DNA of 11,386 nt from Actinobacteria bacterium RBG_16_64_13 (lineage in GTDB: Bacteria; Actinomycetota; Thermoleophilia; RBG-16-64-13): contig MELN01000071.1 in the NCBI GenBank assembly GCA_001768675.1, positions 11,581-22,966 of the forward strand, given 5' to 3'. The notes below the pieces were generated by a model, which saw only the letters and a list, made by a program, of their open reading frames with translations, was not told where the DNA came from and did no database searches. A program made the translations under genes and the position numbers. Each line of letters opens with the position of its first letter. The first letter of the stretch is position 1. Below, one piece after another: positions 1 through 7,043 of this stretch.

Positions 1-1219
1 GCATGAGTGTGCGGACCACGTTGTCGTGAGTGCCGGCGATGATGTTGACCACCCCGTTCTCGTAGAGCCTGGCCCGGTAGGCTTTGGTCAGCGCGGTAGC
101 CGGTTCCTTGGTCATGGGATCGGTGACCAATTCAAAGGCGATCATGGCTCCGAGCCCGCGGACGTCGCCTATCTGTGAGAAGCGGTTCTGCATGGCGGTG
201 AACCGCTCCCTGACCCGCCTGCCGATCTCCACCGCTCTCAACGGGAGTCCCTCGTCTTCCAGGATGTCGAAGACTGTCAGGCCGACCTCACACGCCAATG
301 GGTTCCCCCCGAAAGTCCCACCGATGCTGCCCGGGCCCGGCGCGTCCATCACATCGATCTTGCCGGTGATGCCGGCGATGGGATAACCGGCCCCAAGCGA
401 TTTCGCTGTGGTCATGAGGTCGGCTTCGACCCCGTAGTGCTCCATGGCGAAGAGAGTGCCGGCGCGGCCCATGCCGGTCTGCACCTCGTCGGCCACGAAC
501 AGGATGCCGTTCTCCTCGCAGATGGCCTTGAGCTTGCCGTGGTACTCCATCGGGGGCGCGATAAATCCGCCTTCGCCCTGCACAGGCTCGGCGATCAAGC
601 AGGCGATCCTGTCGGCTTGGAATCGATTCTCGAATCCCTCGCGCAACAGCTCTGCGCACTCGACGCCGCAGGCGGGGTACTCGAGGTTCAGGGGGCAGCG
701 ATAGCAATACGCGTAGGGGATGCGATAGATGTCCGCCGGGAAGGGACCGAAGTCCTTCTTGTACGGCACGATCTTCGAAGTGAGGCCCATAGTCAGATTC
801 GTGCGGCCGTGAAAGGCGTTGTCGAAAACTACCACCCCGGGGCGCCCTGTAGCGCAGCGGGCGATCTTGACCGCGTTCTCCACGGCCTCGGCGCCAGAAT
901 TGACGAAGAAAGTCCGCTTGGGCGAGCTGCCGGGGGCCTTCTCGTTGAGTTTGGCCGCCAACCTGATGTAGGCCTCGTAGCCGAAGACGCTGATGGAGGT
1001 ATGGGCGAAGCGGTCCAACTGAGCGCGGGCCGCCGCCAGCACCCGTGGATGGGCATGGCCCACGTTCATGACGCCTATGCCACCGGCGAAGTCGATGAAC
1101 TCGCGTCCTTTGGTATCGACGATTATGGAGTTCCGGGCTTCCGCGATCAGCGAAGTTGTGGCGCTTACCACACCGCGTGGCAAGGCTTGCGCTCGCAACT
1201 GGCCGTAGTCCATCTCCAT
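1..1219 (-). CDS. Class III PLP aminotransferase, 4-aminobutyrate aminotransferase type (C-terminus beyond window)
   Basis: The 406 visible residues read as a class III, fold-type I aminotransferase that would move an amino group from an omega-amino acid such as 4-aminobutyrate to 2-oxoglutarate in the cytoplasm. Landmarks in order: NVGHAHP near 52-58, NSGAEA at 107-112 (PLP phosphate contact), FHGR at 136-139, EPVQGEGG at 211-218, ADEVQTG at 243-249 with Asp244 for the pyridine nitrogen, the Schiff-base lysine Lys273 in TAKSLGAGYP, GGTFGGNPLA at 300-309, and GDVRGLGAMIA at 351-361, which closely resembles GabT. A CxxC-x8-CxxxC cluster (Cys172, 175, 184, 188) occurs in some GabT-like and archaeal relatives. 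The family usually has 420-450 residues, so roughly 25-45 are missing past position 1. The start ATG at 1217-1219 has a GGGGA just upstream; a second in-frame ATG lies two codons later. It follows the DUF4145-like gene by 43 nt, probably in one operon. The exact substrate (GABA, ornithine or another omega-amino acid, or an amino acid racemization) cannot be read from sequence. Confidence 0.9.
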   Translation of the reverse strand, partial: MEMDYGQLRAQALPRGVVSATTSLIAEARNSIIVDTKGREFIDFAGGIGVMNVGHAHPRVLAAARAQLDRFAHTSISVFGYEAYIRLAAKLNEKAPGSSPKRTFFVNSGAEAVENAVKIARCATGRPGVVVFDNAFHGRTNLTMGLTSKIVPYKKDFGPFPADIYRIPYAYCYRCPLNLEYPACGVECAELLREGFENRFQADRIACLIAEPVQGEGGFIAPPMEYHGKLKAICEENGILFVADEVQTGMGRAGTLFAMEHYGVEADLMTTAKSLGAGYPIAGITGKIDVMDAPGPGSIGGTFGGNPLACEVGLTVFDILEDEGLPLRAVEIGRRVRERFTAMQNRFSQIGDVRGLGAMIAFELVTDPMTKEPATALTKAYRARLYENGVVNIIAGTHDNVVRTLM

Positions 1220-1262
1220 ATTCGTTCCCCGAGTCCTCGGTGGAAAGCCGCCTTGACTGCTG

Positions 1263-1943
1263 CTACACGGGCTGTTCTGCCGCCGACGGCGCTGGCGGTT
1301 CGGGCGCCTCGACCGCTTCTGCTGCCGCGGGCGCCTCGGGTGCAGCCGGTGGCCTAATCTGCTCTTCCAGCGCGCCCTGTCTGCGCTGCATGCGAGCAGG
1401 TTGGACGAAATAGAACTCAAACAACGACTGGAGAACATCGAGCAGCCAGTCGGCCTCACCCGGCTCCGCCGGAGTCAGCGCTTCAGGCTGCAGGCTCTTC
1501 GCCCCGTCGGGGTCGAGCTTGGCCACGCGGGCAAGTGTCAGAAGCGCCTCGCTAAGATAGGCGGGCACCTCGGGCGAGACGCTTGCCTGGCGGATCTGCT
1601 CGGCCAGTCCGCCACGGCCGGCCTGGGCGTGCGAGGCCAGGAAGCGATGCAACAGCCGCCTGCTGATGGCTGCAGAGGCTTCGGGGCTGTAGAAGATGAT
1701 CTGCGAGGCGGCATGGTAGTCGCCAGCGAAGTCGGCTGGGATGTCTTGGCTCAACCTGGCCCGGGTCGTAGACGCCGGCCAGGCAGGGTACGTACACCCG
1801 TCATTGGTGCAAAGACTGATGATAAGGCGGTCGCAGGTAGGACACCTGTTGTTGGATACCTGCCAGGTGCCGTCCTGATCGTCTCCCAAGGCGAACACGT
1901 GGGGCTTCTTCTCAAACTCCGATTGGCAGTGCGGACATTGCAT
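1263..1943 (-). CDS. Zinc-ribbon plus DUF4145-like protein, function unknown
   Basis: A 226-residue protein. The N-terminus has two CxxC knuckles (Cys3/Cys6 and Cys34/Cys37) with two more cysteines at 45 and 50, which looks like a zinc ribbon. Residues about 73-195 resemble the DUF4145 family: an acidic/aromatic entry (GDYHAAS), the SPEASAAISRRLLHRFL helix at 86-102 that matches the family's SpkAa-laRR signature, and a closing helix (LLDVLQSLFEFYFVQP). The usual GNxxAH segment of DUF4145 is not clear here. The tail (about 198-226) is rich in Pro, Ala and Glu and probably disordered. DUF4145 domains have no settled function but often sit in defence and nuclease proteins; nothing here supports such a role. 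The start ATG at 1941-1943 has AGGAGGG at 1954-1960, 10 nt upstream. It is the first gene of a likely two-gene operon with the aminotransferase. The DUF4145 assignment is by pattern only. Confidence 0.65.
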   Translation of the reverse strand: MQCPHCQSEFEKKPHVFALGDDQDGTWQVSNNRCPTCDRLIISLCTNDGCTYPAWPASTTRARLSQDIPADFAGDYHAASQIIFYSPEASAAISRRLLHRFLASHAQAGRGGLAEQIRQASVSPEVPAYLSEALLTLARVAKLDPDGAKSLQPEALTPAEPGEADWLLDVLQSLFEFYFVQPARMQRRQGALEEQIRPPAAPEAPAAAEAVEAPEPPAPSAAEQPV

Positions 1944-2006
1944 GCCTCTATGACCCTCCTTCAGCGCTAACGGCCGGACGCGCCGGAACTATTGGCGCTG
2001 TAACAG

Positions 2007-2036
2007 AGAATACTCGCGAACCGGCTACGGCGGCAA
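2007..2036 (-). promoter_or_regulatory. Possible promoter of the DUF4145-aminotransferase operon
   Basis: On the minus strand a TTGCCG box (2031-2036) and a TATTCT box (2007-2012) are separated by 18 nt. Each matches the sigma-70 consensus at four of six positions. Transcription would begin near 2000 and give a leader of roughly 55 nt before the ATG at 1943. A perfect 10-bp palindrome TGCCCGGGCA (2061-2070) lies just upstream and could be an operator. Weak evidence. Confidence 0.3.
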
Positions 2037-2327
2037 CTCCACGGTAGCCCGGTCGCTTTCTGCCCGGGCAAGTCAGGGGACAGGATTGCCCGGCCGGCCG
2101 ACGAAATAGTCGGCGCGATCTTGTAGGCACAAAGTTGCTTGCGAGCGACACCCCGCAGACCACTATTGAATGCCCTGACAGGATTGGCAGGGAGGTTGGC
2201 GAATTAGTCGAGACTGTCAAACGCCTTGCCAGTCGGGTCTGTGCGGGCGATGAAGGTCGCGGGGATGGCCGCCATCGGCGGAATAGGGACGGAGGCTGTG
2301 GATGCCATGAGGATCGGAACTCTAGCT

Positions 2328-2341
2328 CCTACCTCGGTAGG
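2328..2341 (+). other. Short leader hairpin
   Basis: CCTACC, a two-base TC turn, then GGTAGG. Folded as RNA this most plausibly forms a five-pair stem with a CUCG tetraloop. It sits 11 nt ahead of the terminator-like hairpin at 2353 and may belong to the same folded leader. Confidence 0.4.
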
Positions 2342-2352
2342 TTCGACAATCC

Positions 2353-2375
2353 GTGCAGCTTGTCTGCACTTTTTT
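2353..2375 (+). terminator. Intrinsic terminator / possible attenuator upstream of the S-layer gene
   Basis: GTGCAG, loop CTTGT, CTGCAC, followed directly by TTTTTT (2370-2375). The six-pair perfect stem with a six-T tract has the form of a rho-independent terminator acting on plus-strand transcripts. No plus-strand gene lies upstream within the window, since the region begins at a divergent gene start. It therefore either ends a short non-coding transcript, attenuates an S-layer transcript that begins before it, or shields the S-layer promoter from stray transcription. Confidence 0.6.
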
Positions 2376-2408
2376 GCTGGCCTGAAACAGCCTGGGGCTC
2401 TTGCCGCC

Positions 2409-2463
2409 TTGGGCTCGAACAGAGTTTGCCACTCCGCATTGGTAGGCGCGGCAGTGAGCCCAA
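2409..2463 (+). other. Long-range leader stem
   Basis: TTGGGCTC (2409-2416) is perfectly complementary to GAGCCCAA (2456-2463). Inside the 39-nt loop, TTGCC (2426-2430 region) can pair with GGCA(G) at 2450-2454, giving a nested stem. It ends two bases before the hairpin that holds the strong Shine-Dalgarno-like element. An imperfect direct copy of its left arm (CCTGGGGCTC) lies about 17 nt upstream and could offer a competing pairing. Confidence 0.4.
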
Positions 2464-2464
2464 A

Positions 2465-2493
2465 GAAGAAAGGAGGTGACGTGTTCTTTCTTC
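2465..2493 (+). promoter_or_regulatory. Strong Shine-Dalgarno-like element in a hairpin, far upstream of the S-layer start
   Basis: AAAGGAGGTGA (about 2469-2479) is an almost perfect match to the anti-Shine-Dalgarno sequence of 16S rRNA, yet it lies about 145 nt before the real S-layer start. It is framed by GAAGAAAG (2465-2472) and CTTTCTTC (2486-2493), an eight-pair stem with a 13-nt loop. GTG at 2481 follows four bases after GGAGG and could open a 14-residue mini-ORF. An established parallel is the STAB-SD element (GAAAGGAGG) in the Bacillus thuringiensis cry3A leader, where ribosome binding shields the mRNA 5' end from decay. A similar role here is inferred. Confidence 0.45.
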
Positions 2494-2525
2494 CTACTCA
2501 CTACCGCTACGAGAGACATAAGTAG
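2481..2525 (+). CDS. Possible 14-residue leader peptide
   Basis: GTG at 2481 follows the strong GGAGG at 2472-2476 by four bases and opens a reading frame of 14 codons ending at TAG 2523-2525. The product would be rich in aromatic and basic residues (FF, HYRYERHK). The ribosome-binding signal is better than that of most genes in this window, but the spacing is short and there is no evidence that the peptide matters. It could equally be an unused start beside an mRNA-stabilising element. Confidence 0.25.
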   Translation: MFFLPTHYRYERHK

Positions 2526-2553
2526 GAATTGGCAAGCAAGTAGGAACGGCAAG
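2520..2553 (+). repeat. Imperfect tandem repeat in the S-layer leader
   Basis: Two adjacent copies, AAGTAGGAATTGGCAAG (2520-2536) and AAGTAGGAACGGCAAG (2538-2553), differ by one substitution and one deletion. They lie in the purine-rich part of the leader between the upstream Shine-Dalgarno-like element and the true start. They may be a duplicated RNA-protein or ribosome contact, or a simple slippage product. Confidence 0.5.
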
Positions 2554-2606
2554 AACCATGTTGCTATGCGTACACAAGAAGAGAAACAAGCAGGGAAACA
2601 AATGAA

Positions 2607-2612
2607 GAGGAG
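2607..2612 (+). promoter_or_regulatory. Ribosome binding site that fixes the S-layer start
   Basis: GAGGAG lies seven bases before ATG 2620. That ATG is followed at once by a textbook signal peptide (MKKR, hydrophobic core, ALA cleavage site). The frame stays open upstream to 2476 with other possible starts (GTG 2476, ATG 2566, ATG 2602), but these lack a well-spaced ribosome site and would put a charged extension ahead of the signal peptide. Confidence 0.8.
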
Positions 2613-2619
2613 TGGTCAA

Positions 2620-5600
2620 ATGAAGAAACGCACCCTAAAGGTCGCGCTTCTGGCCGTCCTCGCCACCGTCCTGTTGCTCGGGATCTCCACCGCGGCCCTC
2701 GCGGACCAAACGTGGAAGGACCTCCCCGACACGGTGACCGCCAAGTACGGCATCACCGACAACCAGGTAGCGGCGATATCCGAAGGTTTTGCTGGTGGCC
2801 TCTGGAAACCATTCAAGAGCGTCACCCGTGCACAGTTCACCAAGATGGCTGTGTCGGCCTTCAATATCCCCCAGGCGAATTCGGCCATCGCGTCCTACAC
2901 GGACGTTCCGAAAAGCAACTTCTATTATCCGTATGTTGAAGGCGCGAAAGCCGCAGGTGTCGTTAGCGGTACCACGGCTACCACCTTCAGCCCGAATGTG
3001 AACATCACGCGCCAGCAGGCTATTGCCATCGTGGCCCGTTACATTGCCAAGGCTCAGGGCTATGACCTGGCCTCGATGTATACGGCCGCAGAGATCACCG
3101 CCTTGCTGTCGCATTTTGGTGATGCCGCGAGCATCTCGTCCGATCTGCGAGACGAGGTGGCCTTCGCCTTCGACATGGGTCTCACCAACGGTGACGACTT
3201 CGGCAACATCAAGCCGCTGGCCAACCTGACCCGTATCCAAGGCGCTGCCTTCCTGATCCGAGCGCAGGCCCTGGTCCCGCCGCAACTGTGGATTCCGGCC
3301 AAGATCGAACTGGTCGGCGCCGATAAGACCGAAGGCCTCATCGGCCAGACGTACACGGCCACGTTCAAGGTCACCACGGCAGACGGCCATCCGGCCAAAG
3401 ACGTGCTTGTTGACCTGGACTCCTTGGGTGGCGCCGAATTCTACGTCGGTAACGTCACCAAGCAGGCCGCGGTCACCGATAGCTTCGGCGAAGTCAAGGT
3501 CAACCTTATTTCCATGGAACCCGGCACGCAGCGTGTGACTGCCACGGTTGCGGGCGTCGGCACCATCGTCACCACCAGGTACTGGCTGGTTCTCGATGAG
3601 GTCTACAACCTGAAAGGCTACACCGCTCAAAACAACGCTGGTGTGGAACACGAATGGGCTGTCCGTGTGGTCGTCTTCGGCCCGGGCCCCATGTCCACCA
3701 GCCAGGGCGACTGGTACAACGCCATCGATATCTCCAACACGTTCGATCCCACCAATATTGACGCCAGAGACGGCGTTGACGTCATCTGCGACTATCCTGC
3801 GGTGGACGACAACATGACCTACGAGGGCGACGAGATCCCCATGGCCCAGGCCCCGTGGTTCTTCAAGCCCCGCACCATGGCCGGCATCGACGTCGAGTGG
3901 GCTATCTACAATGTGCCCGATAACCCGCTGACCAAGCTGACCAACGAGGCTATCACCTCGGTGGGCAACATCATCAAGGTCGACGGTGTCGCGATTACGC
4001 CCGCCAAGACCGCGGTCGGCAAGACCAACGCCGATGGTCTCAGCTCCATCACGGTCTACTCCGAAGTGACCGGCAAGACGCTTACCGAAGCGGTCGCCGA
4101 TTACGCCGCTAACCCGTACCCGGAGCAGCTCTTCAACCACGACACCTTCCAGGATTGGCAGTGGCACGACGAGGATTGGGACGACCAACCGGTTGTCAAC
4201 GCCCTGCAGACGAAGACCTGGATCGCTCATACCATCGGTGGAGGTGGGACGGGTCCCATCAGCCCGGCTTATCAGGCTCCCAACCTCGGTGAAGAGAAGA
4301 TCCTCACCATCACTCTGGTGGATACTTACGGCAACCCGGTTGCCGGCAAGTACGTCGAGTGGTACATGCAGGGTGTCGGCTTCTTCCAGACCGATGACTC
4401 CGGCGACACCTCCGATCCGGAAGTAGCCGCCAGCAACAAAGACTACGACGTAACGAACGCCCAAGGTAAAGCGACGCTCTTCGTCAAGTCTTATGAGTCC
4501 GGCGAGCAGATCATCCACGCCAAGGTGCGCGATAAGGGCACCGGCGGCGCGGAAGGTCCCTATATCACGTACACCGCCGAGGTGCAGTGGTTCGATGTTG
4601 ACATCGTCACCTTCGACAACATCACCACAGTAAGGCAGTGGGTGTACGACTACGATCTCATGAAATACCTGCCTGTCGACAACAACGAAGCCCTCTCCGA
4701 GAACCCGGTGAACGGCTCGCACACCTTCGACCTGCACGTGTATGGTCTGAAGCTGGAATACGATTCCACCACCGACGAGCCTGACGGTCAGACCATGTTC
4801 ATCGATTCCGATGCCGCGGGTCACTCCTACGACGGGATCATCGACTATAGAGACGCCGCCTATTTCGGTGGCATCTTGATGTGCCCCTCGGGCCAGCAGT
4901 TGTCCATCCTATGGGACGACAAGATCAAGCTGTTCTACGAGACGCAGCCTGGCTTGCTCCCGTTCGACTACAACAACAACGGCATCATCGAAGCCAACGC
5001 GGAAGTATGGGTGGATGCCAACGTCAACGGCCTGAAGGACGCTGGTGAAGTCGTCTGGGTGGATGAACGCGGGACAAGCAAGGTGAAAGTCGCCGGCGTC
5101 TGGCTGACCCTTTCGTATGAGGGCGCCTACACCATGTACGACTTCGACGACGACGGTCACAAAGAAGCCTTTGCTGGTCTCCCGGGCGTGTACCTCCCGC
5201 TGGCGGGCAAGAGCGTAGTCTTCACCAGAGCGAACGAAGACGGTCTCAACTTCAGCAACCTCGGCACCTATTTTGATGGAGCCAAGGTGGCGGCTGTTGG
5301 GTCCTTCACACCGACTTCGGCCGTGACCACAGATGCCGCCGGCAAGGCCAGTGTCACCGTCACGTCGAATGTCAAAGGTCCGGAGACGATCAAGGCTGTC
5401 GTCGACTGGCCGGGCAACCCACACAACGGTCCGGAGCTTCTGAGCGCTTACGCTAAGAAGAACTGGGTGGCCGGGACCGTGGGTGCCGCCACCGACGTCA
5501 CCATCGAGGTCTTCCTCGGCGGGGTCAAAGTCGCCACCAACAAGGCTGGCGAACTGGCCGAAGGCAAGAAAGCCGCTTGGACGTCGGACCCCAATACTGG

Positions 5601-7020
5601 CAACCTCGTTCTGAACTCGACGCACGTGTCAGTCCACGTGAAGGATGTGTATGGTAACGACCTGCCCGACTACGAGGTCGTCTACCTGCTTGAAAGCATC
5701 GACAGCTGGCTTGGCGGTAGCCAGAACGCTACCGACACCTTCATTCCGTGGGCGTACTTGGTCGACATCGACACTGCTGACGACGACCTCAACCCTGATG
5801 GCACCGTCTACGATCAGAACGGGAGCCGTCCTGACTCCGATGAGCCGCTACCCTCTTCCGATCCGTACGCCTACATTGTAGGCCCGGGCGGTACCGAGGC
5901 CTTCTTCTTCAACCAGTGGCTCGGTAGCCAGAAAGAGACCGATGCGGGTCAAGCAGGCCTCAGGACGTGGTGGGTGAGAGTGTCCGGTTACCTGTTCGAC
6001 GACTACGTGAGCGCCCTGGCGGACGTGAACTACACGTACACCTGGCCGCGCCCCTGGCTGCCGAACAATGATCCGGACGGACTCTTCAACGGTTTTGACG
6101 GCGTTCTCGAGACTCCTGATCCCATTGCTCCGATCGAGATCGGTCTCGCAACCGACGGCGCCAAGGCATGGACGCTGGATGGCTACTTCATGTACAGGGA
6201 AGGGGTGGTACCGAACCTCCTCACCGGCAGCAACGTAGACATCCAACTTGCCGAGGACATCCGGGGCACGGGTGCTGAGGGCATTCATGTGAAGTCTATC
6301 CTCCGCGTCATGGTCTATGCGCCGGCGAACGGCTTGGTGCAGGAAGGCGCCTACATCTGGAGCACGCAAGTTCATCAGGTGTGGGAAGAACCGGTTGTGA
6401 CCTCAGTGATCCTGAGCCCGGCCGCCGACTATGCCATAGCCGGTCTTGAAGACACGCAGGTCGTCGCTACCGTCAGAGACCAATTCGGCAATCCCATGCC
6501 TGGTGTGGACGTGTACTTCGACAGCGTCGATAGCGTCGGCGCGAGCGGTGCGGCTCTTGAGGGCTCGCTCAACAACCTGTTCAACGGCACTCTCATCAAC
6601 GTCATGGTCACCACCGACGCCAACGGCAACTCCGCCGTGTCGTGGGGCCAGGACCCGGGCAACTGGGGCGTGGAGAAAGTAGTGGCAACGGCAGGTAGTG
6701 TGACTTCGAACGCCGCTCTGATCCAATGGATCTACATCGACGACTCCGGTACTCTGGGCGATCTGGTAAACGCCGTGGAGGGGCAGCAGAAAGTCACGGT
6801 GTACGCGGGATTCGCCCTGTGGAACGGACGGACCGCCAGGGTCTATCTGAACCCAGGCGGAACAGTGCTTGGGTCCGGGACGTACGTCGACTCGGTAGAC
6901 CTGAGCATCAGTACCAACACGCACACTTGGACGGCCGCAGAAACGTTCTTCGTTGGTGCCACCAGCACGAACGTTGACGGCGTGCCCAACTGGGTGTACG
7001 ACGTGGTCCCGACTCCATAG
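2620..7020 (+). CDS. SLH-domain S-layer protein, 1466 residues
   Basis: A very large secreted protein, probably the main S-layer subunit or another major cell-wall-anchored surface protein. Residues 1-28 are a Sec signal peptide (KKR, long Leu/Ala/Val core, cleavage after AALA before DQ). Three SLH repeats follow at about 32-83, 92-143 and 166-217. The family uses these to bind secondary cell-wall polysaccharide, often pyruvylated. Their signature TRAE motifs read TRAQ (69-72), TRQQ (130-133) and TRIQ (204-207). The rest is mostly beta-rich with Ig-like segments of Big/invasin type, marked by DxxGxPxxxxxV and later xxxGxxxV strands: about 228-355, 555-650, about 1000-1050 and about 1260-1365 (DQFGNPMPGVDVYF at 1287-1300). 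Calcium-loop motifs of DxNxNG or DxDxDG type start at D783, D799 and D841, with a related acidic segment at 729-745. There is no LPXTG sorting signal. The gene stands alone between a structured leader and a strong terminator, which suits abundant single-gene expression. Strong C/G third-position bias leaves long antisense frames open. Confidence 0.93.
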   Translation: MKKRTLKVALLAVLATVLLLGISTAALADQTWKDLPDTVTAKYGITDNQVAAISEGFAGGLWKPFKSVTRAQFTKMAVSAFNIPQANSAIASYTDVPKSNFYYPYVEGAKAAGVVSGTTATTFSPNVNITRQQAIAIVARYIAKAQGYDLASMYTAAEITALLSHFGDAASISSDLRDEVAFAFDMGLTNGDDFGNIKPLANLTRIQGAAFLIRAQALVPPQLWIPAKIELVGADKTEGLIGQTYTATFKVTTADGHPAKDVLVDLDSLGGAEFYVGNVTKQAAVTDSFGEVKVNLISMEPGTQRVTATVAGVGTIVTTRYWLVLDEVYNLKGYTAQNNAGVEHEWAVRVVVFGPGPMSTSQGDWYNAIDISNTFDPTNIDARDGVDVICDYPAVDDNMTYEGDEIPMAQAPWFFKPRTMAGIDVEWAIYNVPDNPLTKLTNEAITSVGNIIKVDGVAITPAKTAVGKTNADGLSSITVYSEVTGKTLTEAVADYAANPYPEQLFNHDTFQDWQWHDEDWDDQPVVNALQTKTWIAHTIGGGGTGPISPAYQAPNLGEEKILTITLVDTYGNPVAGKYVEWYMQGVGFFQTDDSGDTSDPEVAASNKDYDVTNAQGKATLFVKSYESGEQIIHAKVRDKGTGGAEGPYITYTAEVQWFDVDIVTFDNITTVRQWVYDYDLMKYLPVDNNEALSENPVNGSHTFDLHVYGLKLEYDSTTDEPDGQTMFIDSDAAGHSYDGIIDYRDAAYFGGILMCPSGQQLSILWDDKIKLFYETQPGLLPFDYNNNGIIEANAEVWVDANVNGLKDAGEVVWVDERGTSKVKVAGVWLTLSYEGAYTMYDFDDDGHKEAFAGLPGVYLPLAGKSVVFTRANEDGLNFSNLGTYFDGAKVAAVGSFTPTSAVTTDAAGKASVTVTSNVKGPETIKAVVDWPGNPHNGPELLSAYAKKNWVAGTVGAATDVTIEVFLGGVKVATNKAGELAEGKKAAWTSDPNTGNLVLNSTHVSVHVKDVYGNDLPDYEVVYLLESIDSWLGGSQNATDTFIPWAYLVDIDTADDDLNPDGTVYDQNGSRPDSDEPLPSSDPYAYIVGPGGTEAFFFNQWLGSQKETDAGQAGLRTWWVRVSGYLFDDYVSALADVNYTYTWPRPWLPNNDPDGLFNGFDGVLETPDPIAPIEIGLATDGAKAWTLDGYFMYREGVVPNLLTGSNVDIQLAEDIRGTGAEGIHVKSILRVMVYAPANGLVQEGAYIWSTQVHQVWEEPVVTSVILSPAADYAIAGLEDTQVVATVRDQFGNPMPGVDVYFDSVDSVGASGAALEGSLNNLFNGTLINVMVTTDANGNSAVSWGQDPGNWGVEKVVATAGSVTSNAALIQWIYIDDSGTLGDLVNAVEGQQKVTVYAGFALWNGRTARVYLNPGGTVLGSGTYVDSVDLSISTNTHTWTAAETFFVGATSTNVDGVPNWVYDVVPTP

Positions 7021-7043
7021 TTGGGTCGGACCAAAGAGTAGGT

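Larger units (their letters stand above)
1944..2619. other. Long intergenic region: divergent promoters and structured S-layer leader
   Basis: This 676-nt stretch separates the minus-strand DUF4145-like gene from the plus-strand S-layer gene. No ORF inside it has both a plausible start and recognisable protein features. It contains a palindrome (TGCCCGGGCA, 2061-2070), a GCCGAC/GTCGGC hairpin (2097-2114), a GATGG/CCATC hairpin (2264-2276), a pair of gacaggattg direct repeats 98 nt apart (2079-2088 and 2177-2186), and from 2328 on a chain of hairpins described separately. From about 2494 to 2619 the plus strand is strikingly rich in A and G and poor in stable structure, unlike the GC-rich surroundings. 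I see no convincing -35/-10 pair for the S-layer gene, so its transcription start is unknown. Confidence 0.6.

Noticed and set aside
437..1357. A 306-codon plus-strand frame over the aminotransferase
   Set aside because: It is antisense to a well-supported PLP enzyme and has no recognisable protein signature.
2337..2352. GGTTCGACAATCC resembling a tRNA T-arm
   Set aside because: The flanking bases do not form the five-pair T stem, and no acceptor, D or anticodon arm could be fitted around it.
2226..2525. A 99-codon plus-strand ORF upstream of the S-layer gene
   Set aside because: No ribosome site at its TTG start, no recognisable domain, and it runs through the intrinsic terminator and leader hairpins. 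Only its last 14 codons have a plausible independent start.
2635..4824. A 729-codon open frame on the minus strand inside the S-layer gene
   Set aside because: It lies entirely antisense to a clearly real gene whose strong third-position C/G bias removes antisense stops. The translation shows no domain and is repetitive in V, G, D and R.
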